Positions 50,489 to 61,813 of a stretch of 64,000 nt of DNA are shown piece after piece. The position numbers and the translations under genes were made by a program. The notes under the pieces were generated by a model that saw only the letters and a list, made by a program, of their open reading frames with translations, was not told the origin of the DNA and made no database searches. Numbering within the stretch: the first letter of the stretch is position 1; each line of letters opens with the position of its first letter. This DNA comes from Clavaria fumosa (taxonomy: Eukaryota; Basidiomycota; Agaricomycetes; Agaricales; Clavariaceae), in contig OX637795.1 of the NCBI GenBank assembly GCA_951802425.1, positions 3,824,501-3,888,500 of the forward strand. Direction: 5' to 3'.

Positions 50489-53004
50489 CATGTACCCATA
50501 GGTGAGCTCAAACGGGGCAAACCCTGTCGACGCGCTTATTGACGCGTTAATGGCGAATTCGACCATTGGGATTCGCTCCACCCAGTCTGTCTGGTCCGGT
50601 TGGACCACCGATCGGAGGACCTGAGACATGGATCGGATCGACCGTTCCGTCGCTCCATCCATCTGCGGATGGAAAGCTGTGGACATCCGCAGCTTGACAC
50701 CAAGTAATCGGTGTGTTTCCTGCCAAAAGGCAGACGTAAATCTCGGATCACGATCAGACACAATCGATCCTGGCAACCCATGCAGTCTCACTACCTGGGT
50801 TAGGAAGAGCCAGGCTAGCTCTGCTGCCGTTACCGAAACGGTAACTGGTACTAGGTGTACCAGTGAAGTGAGGCGGCAGATCACCACCCAGAGGTAGTCC
50901 GCCTCTTTCGACATAGGAAATGGACCTACGAAGTCCATTCCTATTGATTCCCAGGGCCGCCTGGGGATCGGAAGGGTGTGTAGAAGCCCCTGTGGCTTCT
51001 GAGGGGAAGTCTTGCTCGTTTGGCACACGCCACACGACGAGCAAAACTTATCGATGTCTTTAGACACCGATGGCCACCAGTAGTAACGGCGGACGTAATC
51101 CATCGTTATCCGCGCCCCCATGTGTCCTAGGACCGCATGGGCTTCCTGGATTATTCTCCCAGGGATGCTTTTCCCTTCATGAGGGGTACAAGGCACACAG
51201 AGCACCTCGTCTCCTTTTTTATTCTCAGCTAAGATCAGGTCATCCCTGATCTTAAAACCAGTGTAGTTTCCCAGTTTCTCCAAAATTATTTTGAACAGGC
51301 AATCCTGTTCATAGCCGTCATGGATGCTTTGCAGCATCCTGCTATCCCCCCCTTCCACGCGGGGCCTTAAGGGCACGAGCGTCTCGTCCCTCACATCCCC
51401 GTCCGCTTGGGGCATAGGCGGCGGTTGCTCCTGCTCGGTCTCCTGGTCCGCGGCAGGTGCGCGTACTCGCAGTGCGCGCACCTCCTCCAGGCGTCTGCGG
51501 GGCAACTCGTCCCCTTCCGGGTCAAGGCGAACGTCCGCCTTTACATACTCATGATCCGGATGAATCTCATCCGTCGCGTCACTCATATGGTAATGCGAAA
51601 GGCCATCCGCAACTTTGTTGCTCTCGCCTTTAATGTAAGTGATGGAGTAGTTAAACCTCTCCATATATTCCATCCACCTGGCCTGCCGGCCAGACAAGCG
51701 CGTTTGGTTCTTAAAGAACCCCAGCGCTTCGTGGTCGGTGACCACGTTGATTCGTCTACCGAGGAGTTTATCCTCCCATTTCTGTAGCGATTCTACAATC
51801 GCTAAGGCCTCCCGGTCCCAGGTTTTGTAACTAAACTGGGCCGGGCTAAACCTTTTAGACATAAACCCCACCGGACGGCAGGTTTCCCATGTCTTTCCCT
51901 GGCCATACATGGCCCCTACGCCCGACACTGACGTGTCGCACACGAGCCAGATTGGCTCCTGTACTGCCGTGTCTACCGGGCGTAATATTGGCGTTTTACA
52001 TGCCAATGCCTTAATCATCTCCATGCACTTGTCATGGAGTGGTCTCCAGTGAAACGTTCGCGTTTCACTACACAGACTAGCCAAAGGGCCAGTGTAAGCG
52101 GACAGATCGGGCATGAACTGTCCGATGTACTGTACTAATCCGAGGAACCTCTGCACCTCGTTAACGCTTGTCGGCGTTTTCCAGTTACGGATTTTATCCA
52201 TTTTATCCACTGTGACGTGGATTCCTCGGGCATCTATAATATGCCCTAAGCAATCTACGCTCTTCGTGTATAACGAGCACTTCTTCTTGCTCAAGAAAAG
52301 GCTCGCGCCTTTGAGGGTCTCAAAGACCATCTTTAAGTGATGCTCATGGTCCTCCAGGGTCTTGGAGAAGACGAATACATTGTCTAAGTACACGTGCACG
52401 TACTTTCCCAATTGATGACGAAATATATGCGTCATCAGGGGCTGGAAGGTAGCAGGGGCATTACAATCCCCTATCTGCATCACCTGTGAGAACATGGTGC
52501 CCAAGACGGTCGCGAACGCCATCTTCCACACGTCCTCAGGCTCTATGCGTACTTGCTTGTACGCGTCCGATAGGTCAATCTTTGACCTATACGCGGCTCT
52601 AGCCACATCCTGCCTGATCTGGTCCTGATCAGGCAATGGGGTAATATCCCGTACTGTGTTCGCATTCCGTTTCCGACAGTCCACGACTGTCTGTAGCAGC
52701 GGGTTCCGGCTGCTTTTTGGTATGCATAACATAGGAGCTGCTTGCGATGCCGCTCCTGCTTCCCACCAACCGTTAGTAATATAACGGTTCACTTTCTCAA
52801 GGAATTGTTCCTTAAATGCCTCAGCACACCAAGGCAGGTAATAATTATAGACTTGCTTTTCGTCTATTAAGGGTATGCGGTGGTTCACTGCCCGAAACGG
52901 CGGCGGTCTGGGTGGAACTCCCCCAAAGAGCTCAGCGTACTGGTTAAACCAGTACTCACGCCTGCCTTCGAGGTAGGCGTCGTCTATCTTTACAGAGGCA
53001 TTAG
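50489..53004 (-). pseudogene. pol: RT, RNase H and integrase core of element C
   Basis: RT motifs include VDCRKRN and an active site that reads YLDN where family members have YxDD, so one catalytic Asp is lost (one G-to-A change at a CpG). RNase H and the tether follow (VCDTSVSGVG, TDHEALGFF). Integrase has the zinc region (HAVLGHMGA...CGVCQ), MDFVGPFP, SDRDPRF and DGATERS. It is cut at the MITE. The reading frame is the same as gag-protease upstream, with only one in-frame TGA between (53054-53056). Confidence 0.9.
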
Positions 53005-53053
53005 CCTCTCCCCCCTTCCAGGGCTCACCCGCATCCCGGGGGCCCGAGTGTAG

Positions 53054-54370
53054 TCAGCTCTTTTGAGCTCCCTTCCTCGGCGCGTTCTTAGCCGATATAC
53101 GGACACGTAATGCTTCCGTCTCCTCACTGGGCGACATCGCCTGAAGGGTTTTTCCCTTCCCTTCGCCAATCCGGATTGCACGTCGGTGCACATCCAGTAT
53201 CACACGGCGGTCATACATGAATGCCGTTCCAACTATGATATCATAGCGGTCGATGTTCGCTATATCAAAATACTGGTCCTCCACCAGTATTCCTCCCAAA
53301 TCCACCACTACGCGGCATCCGCGTGTGATCGTCGATCGGCTGCCGATACAGCCGAGTTGGATAGGAACTGGATTATCCAGTTGGAAGGTTGGTACCTTCG
53401 TCACCCGGGCAAAGTCCAGGCTCATCAGGTCCAGGGTACTTCCAGAATCGAAAAGCGTATACGTTTTTACACCGTTCACAGTGATGTAGGCCGCGAGGCA
53501 TTGCCTAGCCTCCTTTGTTACTACCGGGTGCGATCCCGTCCGCTCCTTCCGGACGTGCGCCCGAAATGGCCTGTTGTCAACATGGCCGATGTGTACTTCT
53601 GTCGTGTAGAGGACTTCGTCCTCTTCTAATTCTAATTCCTGGATTCCAGCGACCTGGTCGCTTTCCGCCTCCTCCTCGAGCCCTTCAAGGACGAAGAGCT
53701 CGTCCGAATCGTACTGGTCCCCGTGACCAGTGTAGTCGTCTTCCGCGACTTCCTCCGGTAGGGCTTCACCCTCCGGCTCCTCGCTTTCAACCGCCGGTGT
53801 TTCTGGCGGTTCCTCGGGCTCCAACTCGCCCGGCTCCTCTTGTAAGGCGTAGTTCCTTACATTTCCCCTCAAAGCCTCTGGCTTTCGCTGTGACTGAGGG
53901 CACACATTCGCGTAGTGCCCTGCTTTCCCGCACATATAGCATGTTAGAGGAGCTTTCCGCTCCTCTCCGCCTCGTACCCCTATCTTGGGCACTGCCTTAG
54001 GCGGTTCTAGCCGGGGTTTGCTTCCTCCGGTTTGCACGCGCTCGTCTCGCGTGTGGTCAATCCGCAGGGGAACAGGTTCCCCTGGCCTACGGTCTGTGTG
54101 CGGCCAATACGGCCGCAGTCTCACAAACCTCTGCCCCACAGGCACTCTGCCTGTAGGCGGGTTTCCTTTGGGACCTGCCTGGTTCCCTACCGAAGGCACC
54201 GCCCTCCGCTGCTGGAGGTAGTGGAGGGTCGCTTCCACTTGGCGACTAGCGTCGATAATATCCTCAACCGAGGATAACTTGACGCTAATCGCGCGAGTTT
54301 TGAAGATGGCCTCCACCAACTCGTTAGGCAGTCCATTAAGGAACTGCCTTTTCATCGTACCGGCGTCAGG
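53054..54370 (-). pseudogene. gag-pol: Gag end, zinc knuckle and protease of element C
   Basis: It opens after the second hAT MITE with the end of the capsid domain (FLNGLPNELVEAI), then the knuckle CYMCGKAGHYANVC, a long acidic linker and a retropepsin-like domain (TYTLFDSGSTLD, then IVGTAFM). A TGA followed by CTA ends this frame, and pol continues in the same frame. Confidence 0.9.
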
Positions 54371-54682
54371 TAGGCTTGGTCACGAGTGCACTCGCGGATC
54401 ACCTGGATCCGTGTGTGCGGGTAACTCATGGTGCATGGGGCCTTACTTGGATCCGTGGGAAACTCATCCCCATGAGTACTCATGACAAGTACTCACAAGT
54501 ACTCACAAGTAATTGATGATTCACCAGCCAAAATCTTGTCAAGACCATTGACTCAGATCCTCAAAGATCCTCAAAAAGCCCACAGTAGGCAAACTCAGAC
54601 TCACGAGTTTCCTGACTCATGGGTTTTCCCACGAGTTTACCTGTGGAGATCTGTGAGTGACTGGGACTCATGACCAAGCCTA
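54371..54682 (-). mobile_element. hAT-type MITE, copy 2
   Basis: 312 bp, same TIRs as copy 1, target duplication GCGTCAGG (54363-54370, 54683-54690). Identical by eye to copy 1, so both moved very recently, after element C inserted. Confidence 0.92.
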
Positions 54683-54690
54683 GCGTCAGG

Positions 54691-56039
54691 CGGGGTGAGC
54701 ATTCTCTCCGCCGCCTGGGCCAATTCGTTCCAGAAGCCCAAGGCACCCTTCGCCTTTGTAAACTTCACCTGATAGAAGGCATCCACTGCCTTCTGCGCCG
54801 TTACCTCGGTCAGGAACCGCTTAAACATAGCGGTTATCAATTCCTCGAAGGTCCACCTTCGAGGAGCATGGGATAGACCCATTACTTCTTGGGTATACCA
54901 AGTAGTGGCTATTCCGCTTAAACGTGACCCCGCTAGCATAACGTGTTGGTGCTCCAACTGCAGGCCGACTACTCTATATAAGTAGAAGTAATTAAGGAGG
55001 CCATCGAGCCACCTTTCCCAGACGACGAGGTCGTCTCGTCCGTCATAAAGCTCAGGGGGGTCAATCTTAATCCCCCTAATCTCAGCTATTGCCTCTGGCA
55101 ATAGCGAGGTTTTATCTCGTATCATCACAAGGTAGCAATGAAATACATCGCTCTGGTAGTTTGTAGAACTCGGGGACACCTCCCGAGTAATCTCCTGCTC
55201 CTTCTGGGGCGGTTCCATCCATCCGAACGGACCCATCCAGCCCGTTGGCTCTCGCTGACCCAGCTGTGGGTAGCGCGACATAAGCCGCGGCTCCGGCCCC
55301 GCTATTTCTCAAGGGCTACCACCCTCCATTCCTGGTTCGCCAGGGGTTCGAGAACCGTCCACGCGGTTCTCCCTTCGCCACCCTTCCTCGCGGTCGGCTG
55401 GCGCCTGACTCGGCAGGGCAGGCCCCGCTTCGGGTTCCACCGAATCACGGCGTTGCCGCCGTAAGGGAGCCGCTAGCGCGGTTCCCTGCTCATCTAGCGA
55501 GTCCAGCACCCGCCTAACGCGGGTAGCCTCCTCGCTTAGCCGTTGCCGAATAGTGGCTTGGCGATTTTTCATCGCCCTTACAAGAGCCTCAAACTCTTCG
55601 TCCTGGTGGGAAAGTTCCGCCTGAATGTCCGAGAGTCTCTCGGCTACAGCGTTAGCTCGCGCTATCGCTGTAGGCTCATCTCCACTATTGGAGGGAGCCC
55701 GCGAGCTTGACCGCTCTCGCGGGTTTCTAAGGGCTCTCTGCCCTTTCCTTTTGAAGGTCCGGCCTTCTCGAGCGATGGCGCTTCGCCAGTGACTTGGCGC
55801 GTTGTGGCGCCCTCCTCGTGGCGATTGCCACGTGTCGACGGCGTTTCGGACCTAATGCCGTCGTCAGGGGCCGGTGACACCACGTCAGCCCTTAGCGGGG
55901 GCTCACCGCTGGGCTCGACAGAGGGTCCTATTCCCTCTGGCTGCGCGACGCCTGTGTCGCGCAGAGGTCCTACCAAGGGAGGAGTTTCTCCTCCCTTCCT
56001 GTTGTGCTTCTTCTGCGTGGCTATATGGGTGTAACCCAT
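54691..56039 (-). pseudogene. gag: N-terminal gag of element C
   Basis: Probable ATG at 56039 (MGYTHIATQKK). Parts: a low-complexity charged N-terminus, a coiled coil (about 55670-55470, AERLSDIQAELSHQDEEF and beyond), then the capsid-type domain (YDGRDDLVVWERWLDG, FWNELAQAAERML) up to the MITE. A frameshift near 55700 and an in-frame TGA near 55309 break it. Confidence 0.8.
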
Positions 56040-56077
56040 TTCTAGCCACACTCGTTGTGTTGAAGGTTCAAAAAAGT

Positions 56078-56302
56078 TGTAATACTTTCTATCCCTCAAA
56101 AGAACCGGACTCAACTGTATATTGAGTATGGTAGTTCTATGTAGAGGGATCTACCCTCTCTGTACAGTCGCAACGCGATATATATAGGCAAGCGGCCCTC
56201 TAGGGGCCGCTGATGTAAGCATGGCCTAAGCGGCTATGCTAGTAGACTATTATAGTATGTATATTATGTAATAAAAGAATAGAAAAGGCCTATAGCCTTA
56301 CA
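56078..56302 (-). repeat. 5' LTR of element C
   Basis: 225 bp. No self-complementary primer site of the A/B type was found next to it. The sequence after it (ACTTTTTTGAACC on the minus strand) might pair with a tRNA T-arm, but this is unsure. Confidence 0.93.
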
Positions 56303-56307
56303 CCTTG

Positions 56308-57498
56308 TCTTTGCCTTCACTTCAGAGTATCCCCCCAAGAGACACATTCTGAGCTATCTTCCTGAGAACTTTTCCTAACTTCACCAAACTTTGCACATGT
56401 CTTCATGTATACATTGTCAGCTATTTGACCGCAGGAATATGTGATTTGACAAAGGGGGCTATCTGGGGAGAGATTTTGAGAATTTTGGGAAAATAGACAT
56501 GGGGAATCTGTAATTTTGCACCAAATATTATGGGCTTTTGTATGATTGTATTAGATGTCATAAGGTGTAGTCTGATGGCTGGAATTTGCAATATAACAAA
56601 TAGCCATGCTCCCAGGCCAATAACACCCTAATTCCTAGTAACACACTTCAGGGAGGTGACAGAGATGGTGGGTGGGTAGTTAAAACTAATCCACACCCTT
56701 GCCATATACCCACAGGCAGTATGTGGGTCCTCCAGTTATCTAATCCATTTTCAAGCCAGGGTACTGCAGAACTGAGGACAAATGAATATATTTTGTGTAT
56801 TTTGCAAATTGCAGCTGAACGAAACGAGGTACAGACATATAGTTTCCAGAATCAGAATCTGCTGAACTTTAGCGATTTTTTGATATATAATTTGTCTAGT
56901 TTGCAAGCCATGCAAAAAAGTTGTGTCAAAATGGTGTAGAGCCCACCATATTTCTACCTTGAGTTGATATGGTGTAGAGCCCACCATATTTCCACCTTGA
57001 GTTGATATGGTGTAGAGCCTACCATATTTCCACCTTGAGTTGATATGGTGTGGAGCCTACCATATTTCCACCTTGAGCCAAAATGGTGTAGAGCCCACCA
57101 TATTTCTACCTTGAGTTGATATGGTGTGGAGCCTACCATATTTCCACCTTGAGTTGATATGGTGTGGAGCCTACCATATTTCCACCTTGAGTTGATATGG
57201 TGTGGAGCCTACCATATTTCCACCTTGAGTTGATATGGTGTGGAGCCTACCATATTTCCACCTTGAGTCGAAATGGTGTGGAGCCTACCATATTAGAGCT
57301 GAAGATATGGTGAAGTGTACACTATACATGGCCATATGGTGTGGAGCCTACCATATTAGAGCTGAAGATATGGTGGGGTGTACACTATATATACATGCCC
57401 AATATGGTGTGGGGAAAACAGTCAAATACAGCCGGCTGTACTTTCATTTGGCCCTATTTACGTGATAGGTTACACAGCTGGGCTCGTGCGACCTATCC
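56308..57498 (-). repeat. Right inverted arm of the foldback element
   Basis: It is the reverse complement of 30813-31914, with about ten 38-bp units (56930-57300) against about eight on the left. A short asymmetric loop next to the element C insertion (about 56308-56340) is not mirrored. No gene was seen. Confidence 0.85.
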
Positions 57499-57683
57499 GT
57501 GACATGTGGAACGAGAGCTGAAAGTCCGCCTTCCAACGCTGAACGTTGAACCCATTTCTCGCAAGTTCTCTGTGTCGTTTTTCCTAGACCACGAGTCATG
57601 GCTCAAAACTCGCACTCGACACCTTGAAATGCAATAGTGCCTCGAACTCATGAACAAACACGGGAAGTGCCAGCACGCCGCCT

Positions 57684-60225
57684 ATGACACAAGGTGACCT
57701 CAAAGACATGATGAAGGGGGCGCTCATCTGCGCTGCGTGGCAGAGTCATGATATCATATCCGATTTACTCCCTCATGACAGCGAGGTCGTCGAGCGGGTT
57801 TGCGAACGGCTTGCAAAGGAAATGGAGCTATCCCCCCATTCGCACTACTTTGAGCAACACACCGAAATGAAACAGCCTTGACCCGAGAAGCACTATTACG
57901 GTCCCTTTACCTATCTGCTCAACACTGCTTTCGCAATTGCGCGAGAAGAATTGACATTACATGCGGGCTCCTACTATGAATCTTTGCACTTTTCTACATA
58001 CGGCCGACCCATGACAGATGGCATTGAAGGTTCCTGGGTACTCAAACCGGATGTTGTTCGTTGCAACGAAGAAATCGCTGGCGACAAGAGTGCTTCCTGG
58101 CGAGATATCCGCATACCCGTTGAAATCAAAAATATCTGGCCAGACATGGTGGTGCAAGCTGGAACATACGCTCGCTGTATGTTTGCTTCCTCGCACGGTC
58201 AACAATATATTCTCGTAATCGCATTCAACCACTCATCCAAGGTAGTCTGGTTTGTATTTATCCACCGCGGCGGCATGACGGCTAGTCCAGCCGACTTGAC
58301 ACGACCGGACGGTTGGAAACACTTCGTTGCCGTCATGGTTGGCCTAGGTTCTGTAAACAATCGCCAATCAGCTGGGCTAGACGACTCTTGCGATAACTCT
58401 CACCGTAACTTGCCTGTTGTTGGCCTCTGCCAAGTGGACAAGCGTATCTCCAGCCGGATTTGTGTTCGTGGGCGGGCAACTCAGGTTATTCAAGTGAAAA
58501 GAGATCAGCTCGGCTCTCAGACGTAGATACAAATGAAGATGCCGGCGCGCTTACCTTCGCCCTCGTCGAGACCCGATATCTCTCCTTCCAAGCCTGAACG
58601 TCGAAATGACCACGCAGGGAGGGGGCCAGCCTACTGCACTCGTGCCGCCATGCATTCACGGCAACCACCTGTGGTATCATCTGACTGCGGGTTTGGTTCT
58701 CAGTTAGGAAGCGACGGCATGCCGAGGCCAGCGAGCGGGAGCAAGTCAAAGCTAACGAGGGGCAGCGGTACGACGAGGAGCAGCGGTTCGAAGGCGGTGA
58801 GGGGCAGCGGGTCGAGAATAGCGAGGGAGAGCGGATCAAAACCGGCCACGGTGGGGTCGATGCGCACGAGGGTTATCTGCCCAGAACCAATTGAGCCGCA
58901 GCCCGAAAACCAGATCCTTACATGCCACGACGACATCCCCAGTCTCCGCCTCGAAGATGTCCCCTCATCGTTCATCGTCAAAGACTCTTGGCCCTTGCTC
59001 ATTCGAAATACTGAGGCGGCGATGTATCGAGATGCGCAAGGGCTCTTTGGAGTCCCGGAGGTTCTTGGCTCCTATAATGTCAAAGGGCCCAATATAAAAG
59101 TCCACCTCACGAAGGACTTTATACCTGCTGGCTCGGAACCTTTCTCTTCCGTCATAAAGACCTGGGGAATGTTCAACCGGAAGAGCGCTTTCAGTCTTGC
59201 CATTTGTTCAGAACCGAGAGGCGAGATCTTCTTGACGCTTCGTCCCCTCACGAACTGCTTGAGGGCATATTGCATATCATAATAGGTCTGTGACCTATGT
59301 ATGCCCTGACGCTCTCCGCCTCTGATCACTTATGTGGCTCCCGAAGGTTACCTGAACTACTATGAGCAAGGATGGGTGCATCGCGATGTCAGTGTCGGGA
59401 ACGTAATGCTGCTGAAGGAAAGGTTGACCCGACCGCCTTGCTCGCGGTGAGGATTGCTTAGAAAGCCGAATTCACTCAGAGTTCTCATACATGTTTTCAG
59501 CATTGAAATTGTATCGGGATGGAATGAATGTATTGGTGTACTCACTGATGGAGATCACGCCATTCAATGGAGAGACCATGACCGCGAACGAGCCACGCGT
59601 CGATCGGTCAGCTTATCATTCTCGCTCGACGACGCATCAACAATTCCTGATGTCTCTTTAGGGCACCCTGCCGTTTTTATCCATGCGGCTCGTTGAAATT
59701 TGGGCATATGATTTGCCCTATCAACACACAACACTCGATGATATTTTTTTTGGTTGCTGTTATGGTGTATATTTTGCATCATCGAAGAGAAAGGCAAGTT
59801 GGACCGAGCAGAGGCCCACCACCTTAAGCAGCTCCGATCTACGGATATCGAATCACATTTTTATGGTAGACCGGGAATCCTGGCCATGATTCAGCACACG
59901 CTTAAGCGCCGCACCGCGAGCGCAATGGTGGAGATATTTCAACCCTTGTTGTTTGAGCGGCACAAGATTTCCACTGAGTCCAGTGATCAAGTTCGCATTA
60001 CAGGAGAACCCGACCCCCCTCGATGACGATCATTTATATAAACTCACCTATGAATGTTTTGGTAACTTTCTCGCCAAAGGGGCTGCTCACCTGAAGAATC
60101 TGCCAACAAGTTGGGATGAGATCTTTGCCAGTAGGCCTACTCCTTTGCGCTGGAGATGGGAGTGTCGCTCATGTTCTGTCTCTAGCACCGCCATAGAGCA
60201 TTTATCACCCGCACTACCCTCATGA
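57684..60225 (+). pseudogene. FunK1-type fungal protein kinase, decayed
   Basis: Recognisable pieces in order: an N-terminal helical part (57684-57878), the FunK1 N-lobe region (YYESLHFSTYGRPM, LKPDVV; 57951-58526), a Ser/Gly/Lys-rich insertion (58700-58870), VKDSWPLLIRNTEAAMYRD (about 58980), the catalytic loop HRDVSVGNVML (about 59380), GDHAIQW, and after an in-phase 55-nt intron (59607-59661) GTLPFLSMRL. Later EEKGKLDRAEAHHLKQLRST and a C-terminal helical end follow. Damage: in-frame TGA (57879-57881) and TAG (58524-58526), a one-base loss in a T8 run (59744-59751), and another frame break near 59990. FunK1 kinases are an expanded family in Agaricomycetes; targets are mostly unknown. Confidence 0.75.
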
Positions 60226-60670
60226 ACGAACATATCAACTATATCAACTCCATGACCAACTAGAAACCCCAAATAATTTTCTGTCGCGACGCTATCAAAA
60301 TAGGGCCTTCGATATGTACAACAACCTATTGTAACAATAAGAGCAATGTTGTTGTACCATCACTGAGGGCCGCCGAAATGAGCGAGGGCGAGCCGACAGC
60401 GCACGCGAAGGTGGAAGGAAGGTTATAGGCGCACTGCATCCTGTGAGTCCTGTGTAATAAACGAAAGGAAGCAAATGAAATGAGGTGTTGGAATTCTATC
60501 ATCTTATTACTAAGTCTAATCCAACTTGTACTACTTTACATTCCATCATTATAAACATCCAATGCAAGGGCTCTGTCGCTTCTTCTCAGTACAAGTGTCA
60601 TCAACAACTGTGGCGCGATCGATCCCTCTGAGTCTCGACCTCCCTCGACCACTTCCATCACCAACCACCA
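60226..60670. other. Intergenic stretch
   Basis: No coding or transposon signal was identified. A plus-strand frame (60526-60795) only overlaps the start of the NAA10 remnant in another frame. Confidence 0.4.
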
Positions 60671-61100
60671 CCCCACCTCCGCCCCGTGCGCATCGACGAC
60701 CTCCTGGGCATGCAAGCCTGCAACCGGCAGAGCCTACCCGAGAACTACACCATGAAGCTCTGTGCGTCGCCTCGCCTCACCCCGCCGCGCACTGACCCAC
60801 TGACCCACTGCACGCGTGCAGACATGTACCACGCGCTCACCTGACCGTCACTCTCCTAAGTCGCCAAGGACCAGAAGGGCCGCATCGTCGGCTACGTGCT
60901 CGCCAAGATGTGCGTGCGCCGCCCCCGTTCCCGTTCTCGCCCGCCATGTCTGCGCTGCGCTGACCACTGACCGCTGACCGTCACCAGGGAAGAGGAGTCC
61001 ACGCAGCAGGCGCCGCACGGGCACGTCACCTCGGTCGGCGCTCGTACCGGCGCCTCGGGCTCGCAAAGAAGCTCCTGCTGCGCCTCTCGTATGAGCCGCG
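60671..61100 (+). pseudogene. NAA10: NAA10 (ARD1) N-terminal acetyltransferase, truncated pseudogene
   Basis: Three exon-like pieces match the family: VRIDDLLGMQACN...LPENYTMK, then YMYHALT...VAKDQKGRIVGYVLAK, then EEES...APHGHVTSV and RSYRRLGLAKKLL (acetyl-CoA loop, RxxG/A type). Introns with GT-AG ends separate them (about 60762-60821 and 60911-60987). Exon 2 has Trp-to-stop (TGA) and Tyr-to-stop (TAA) changes, and exon 3 has a small deletion with frameshift before the acetyl-CoA loop. The C-terminal half is absent. NAA10 is the catalytic subunit of NatA, which acetylates nascent N-termini; this copy cannot. Confidence 0.75.
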
Positions 61101-61813
61101 CGGTCTCAAGGCCCAACCGGTAATACCCATCGTTGGTGGCGGCGCCGAACATGCCCGTGTGCGCCCGAATCTCGTCCGACGCAAACGTGTTAGATACCGG
61201 CACGAAGTGCGTGGAAAAGGGGGATCCGTGCGGCGGGAGCAGCATGAAGGTCTGTTCGGTGCGCTGCCGCGGGGGCGACAGCAGGATGGACGTGTGAAGA
61301 CTAGCGCAGCAGCGGCTCAAGATTTCGCGCGTATTTTCCTACACACACCCTGCGAGGCAACTCAATTTTTGAACACGACGCCGCGCTCCTTCTCGACGCC
61401 GACGAGCCGCTCGACGCGCCGCCTCAGCGCCGTCTCGTCCCACAGATGGCCGATTGGGCCAGAGGGGCGTCCCGGCCCGGATGCGTCCGAGGAGGGCGTC
61501 GGCAGCGAGCAGGTCGCCCATGTTGCGGTGGGCGGACGGCGGGTCGGTGAGGACAGGTGCGACGTTCGCGATGGGGGGCGATGGGCATGCAATGCATGCT
61601 GTGTTTACCTGTGTCCACAAAGGACGACATGGGCCAATCCAGCAGGTCTGGAAAAGTCTTCTCCACGATCGCCTGCGGTTCTGGCCTCGTTGAATCGAGC
61701 AGACATCTCAGGCGTGCTCTATAAGACGTGTCTTTGAGGTCTTTCCCCATTTCCTTCCCCTCTACGATGCCTTTCACCATCGCCATGCGCAATTTCTTCG
61801 AGTCTGCTATCAC
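60990..61813 (-). pseudogene. Unidentified minus-strand coding remnant
   Basis: Three stretches look like real protein: MIADSKKLRMAMVKGIVEG (61813-61590), WDETALRRRVERLVGVEKE (about 61445-61362, different frame), and FASDEIRAHTGMFGAATND followed by GYYRLGLETARLI (about 61210-61085). Introns between them are plausible but not resolved. The last stretch overlaps the NAA10 remnant on the other strand, so a rearrangement joined two genes here. I do not recognise the family. Confidence 0.35.

Larger units (their letters stand above)
31920..56302 (-). mobile_element. Element C: Ty3/gypsy chromovirus with an extra 3' ORF
   Basis: LTRs of 225 bp (31920-32144 and 56078-56302) and target duplication CCTTG (31915-31919, 56303-56307). 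Removing nested insertions leaves about 8.9 kb. Minus-strand order: gag, zinc knuckle, protease, RT, RNase H, integrase, chromodomain, then a 703-codon ORF, a purine tract (GGAGGGGGAGGG) and the 3' LTR. The LTRs differ at about 5 sites, all transitions at CpG. It is decayed by stops, an RT active-site change, two hAT MITEs and element A copy 2. Confidence 0.93.
30813..57498. mobile_element. Mutator-like foldback element holding the whole nest
   Basis: The outer ends are inverted: GGGTAGGTCGCACGAGCC on the left, and its complement with one mismatch on the right. Both are flanked by GTGACATGTG (30803-30812 and 57499-57508), a target duplication of about 10 bp that fits Mutator-like elements. 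Without the insertion of element C the element is about 2.3 kb: two inverted arms of about 1.1-1.2 kb joined by a short loop. It has no transposase and is thus non-autonomous. Confidence 0.8.

Noticed and set aside
56060..56078. A self-complementary primer site for element C
   Set aside because: The 13 nt after its 5' LTR find no long complement near the predicted RNA start, unlike A and B.
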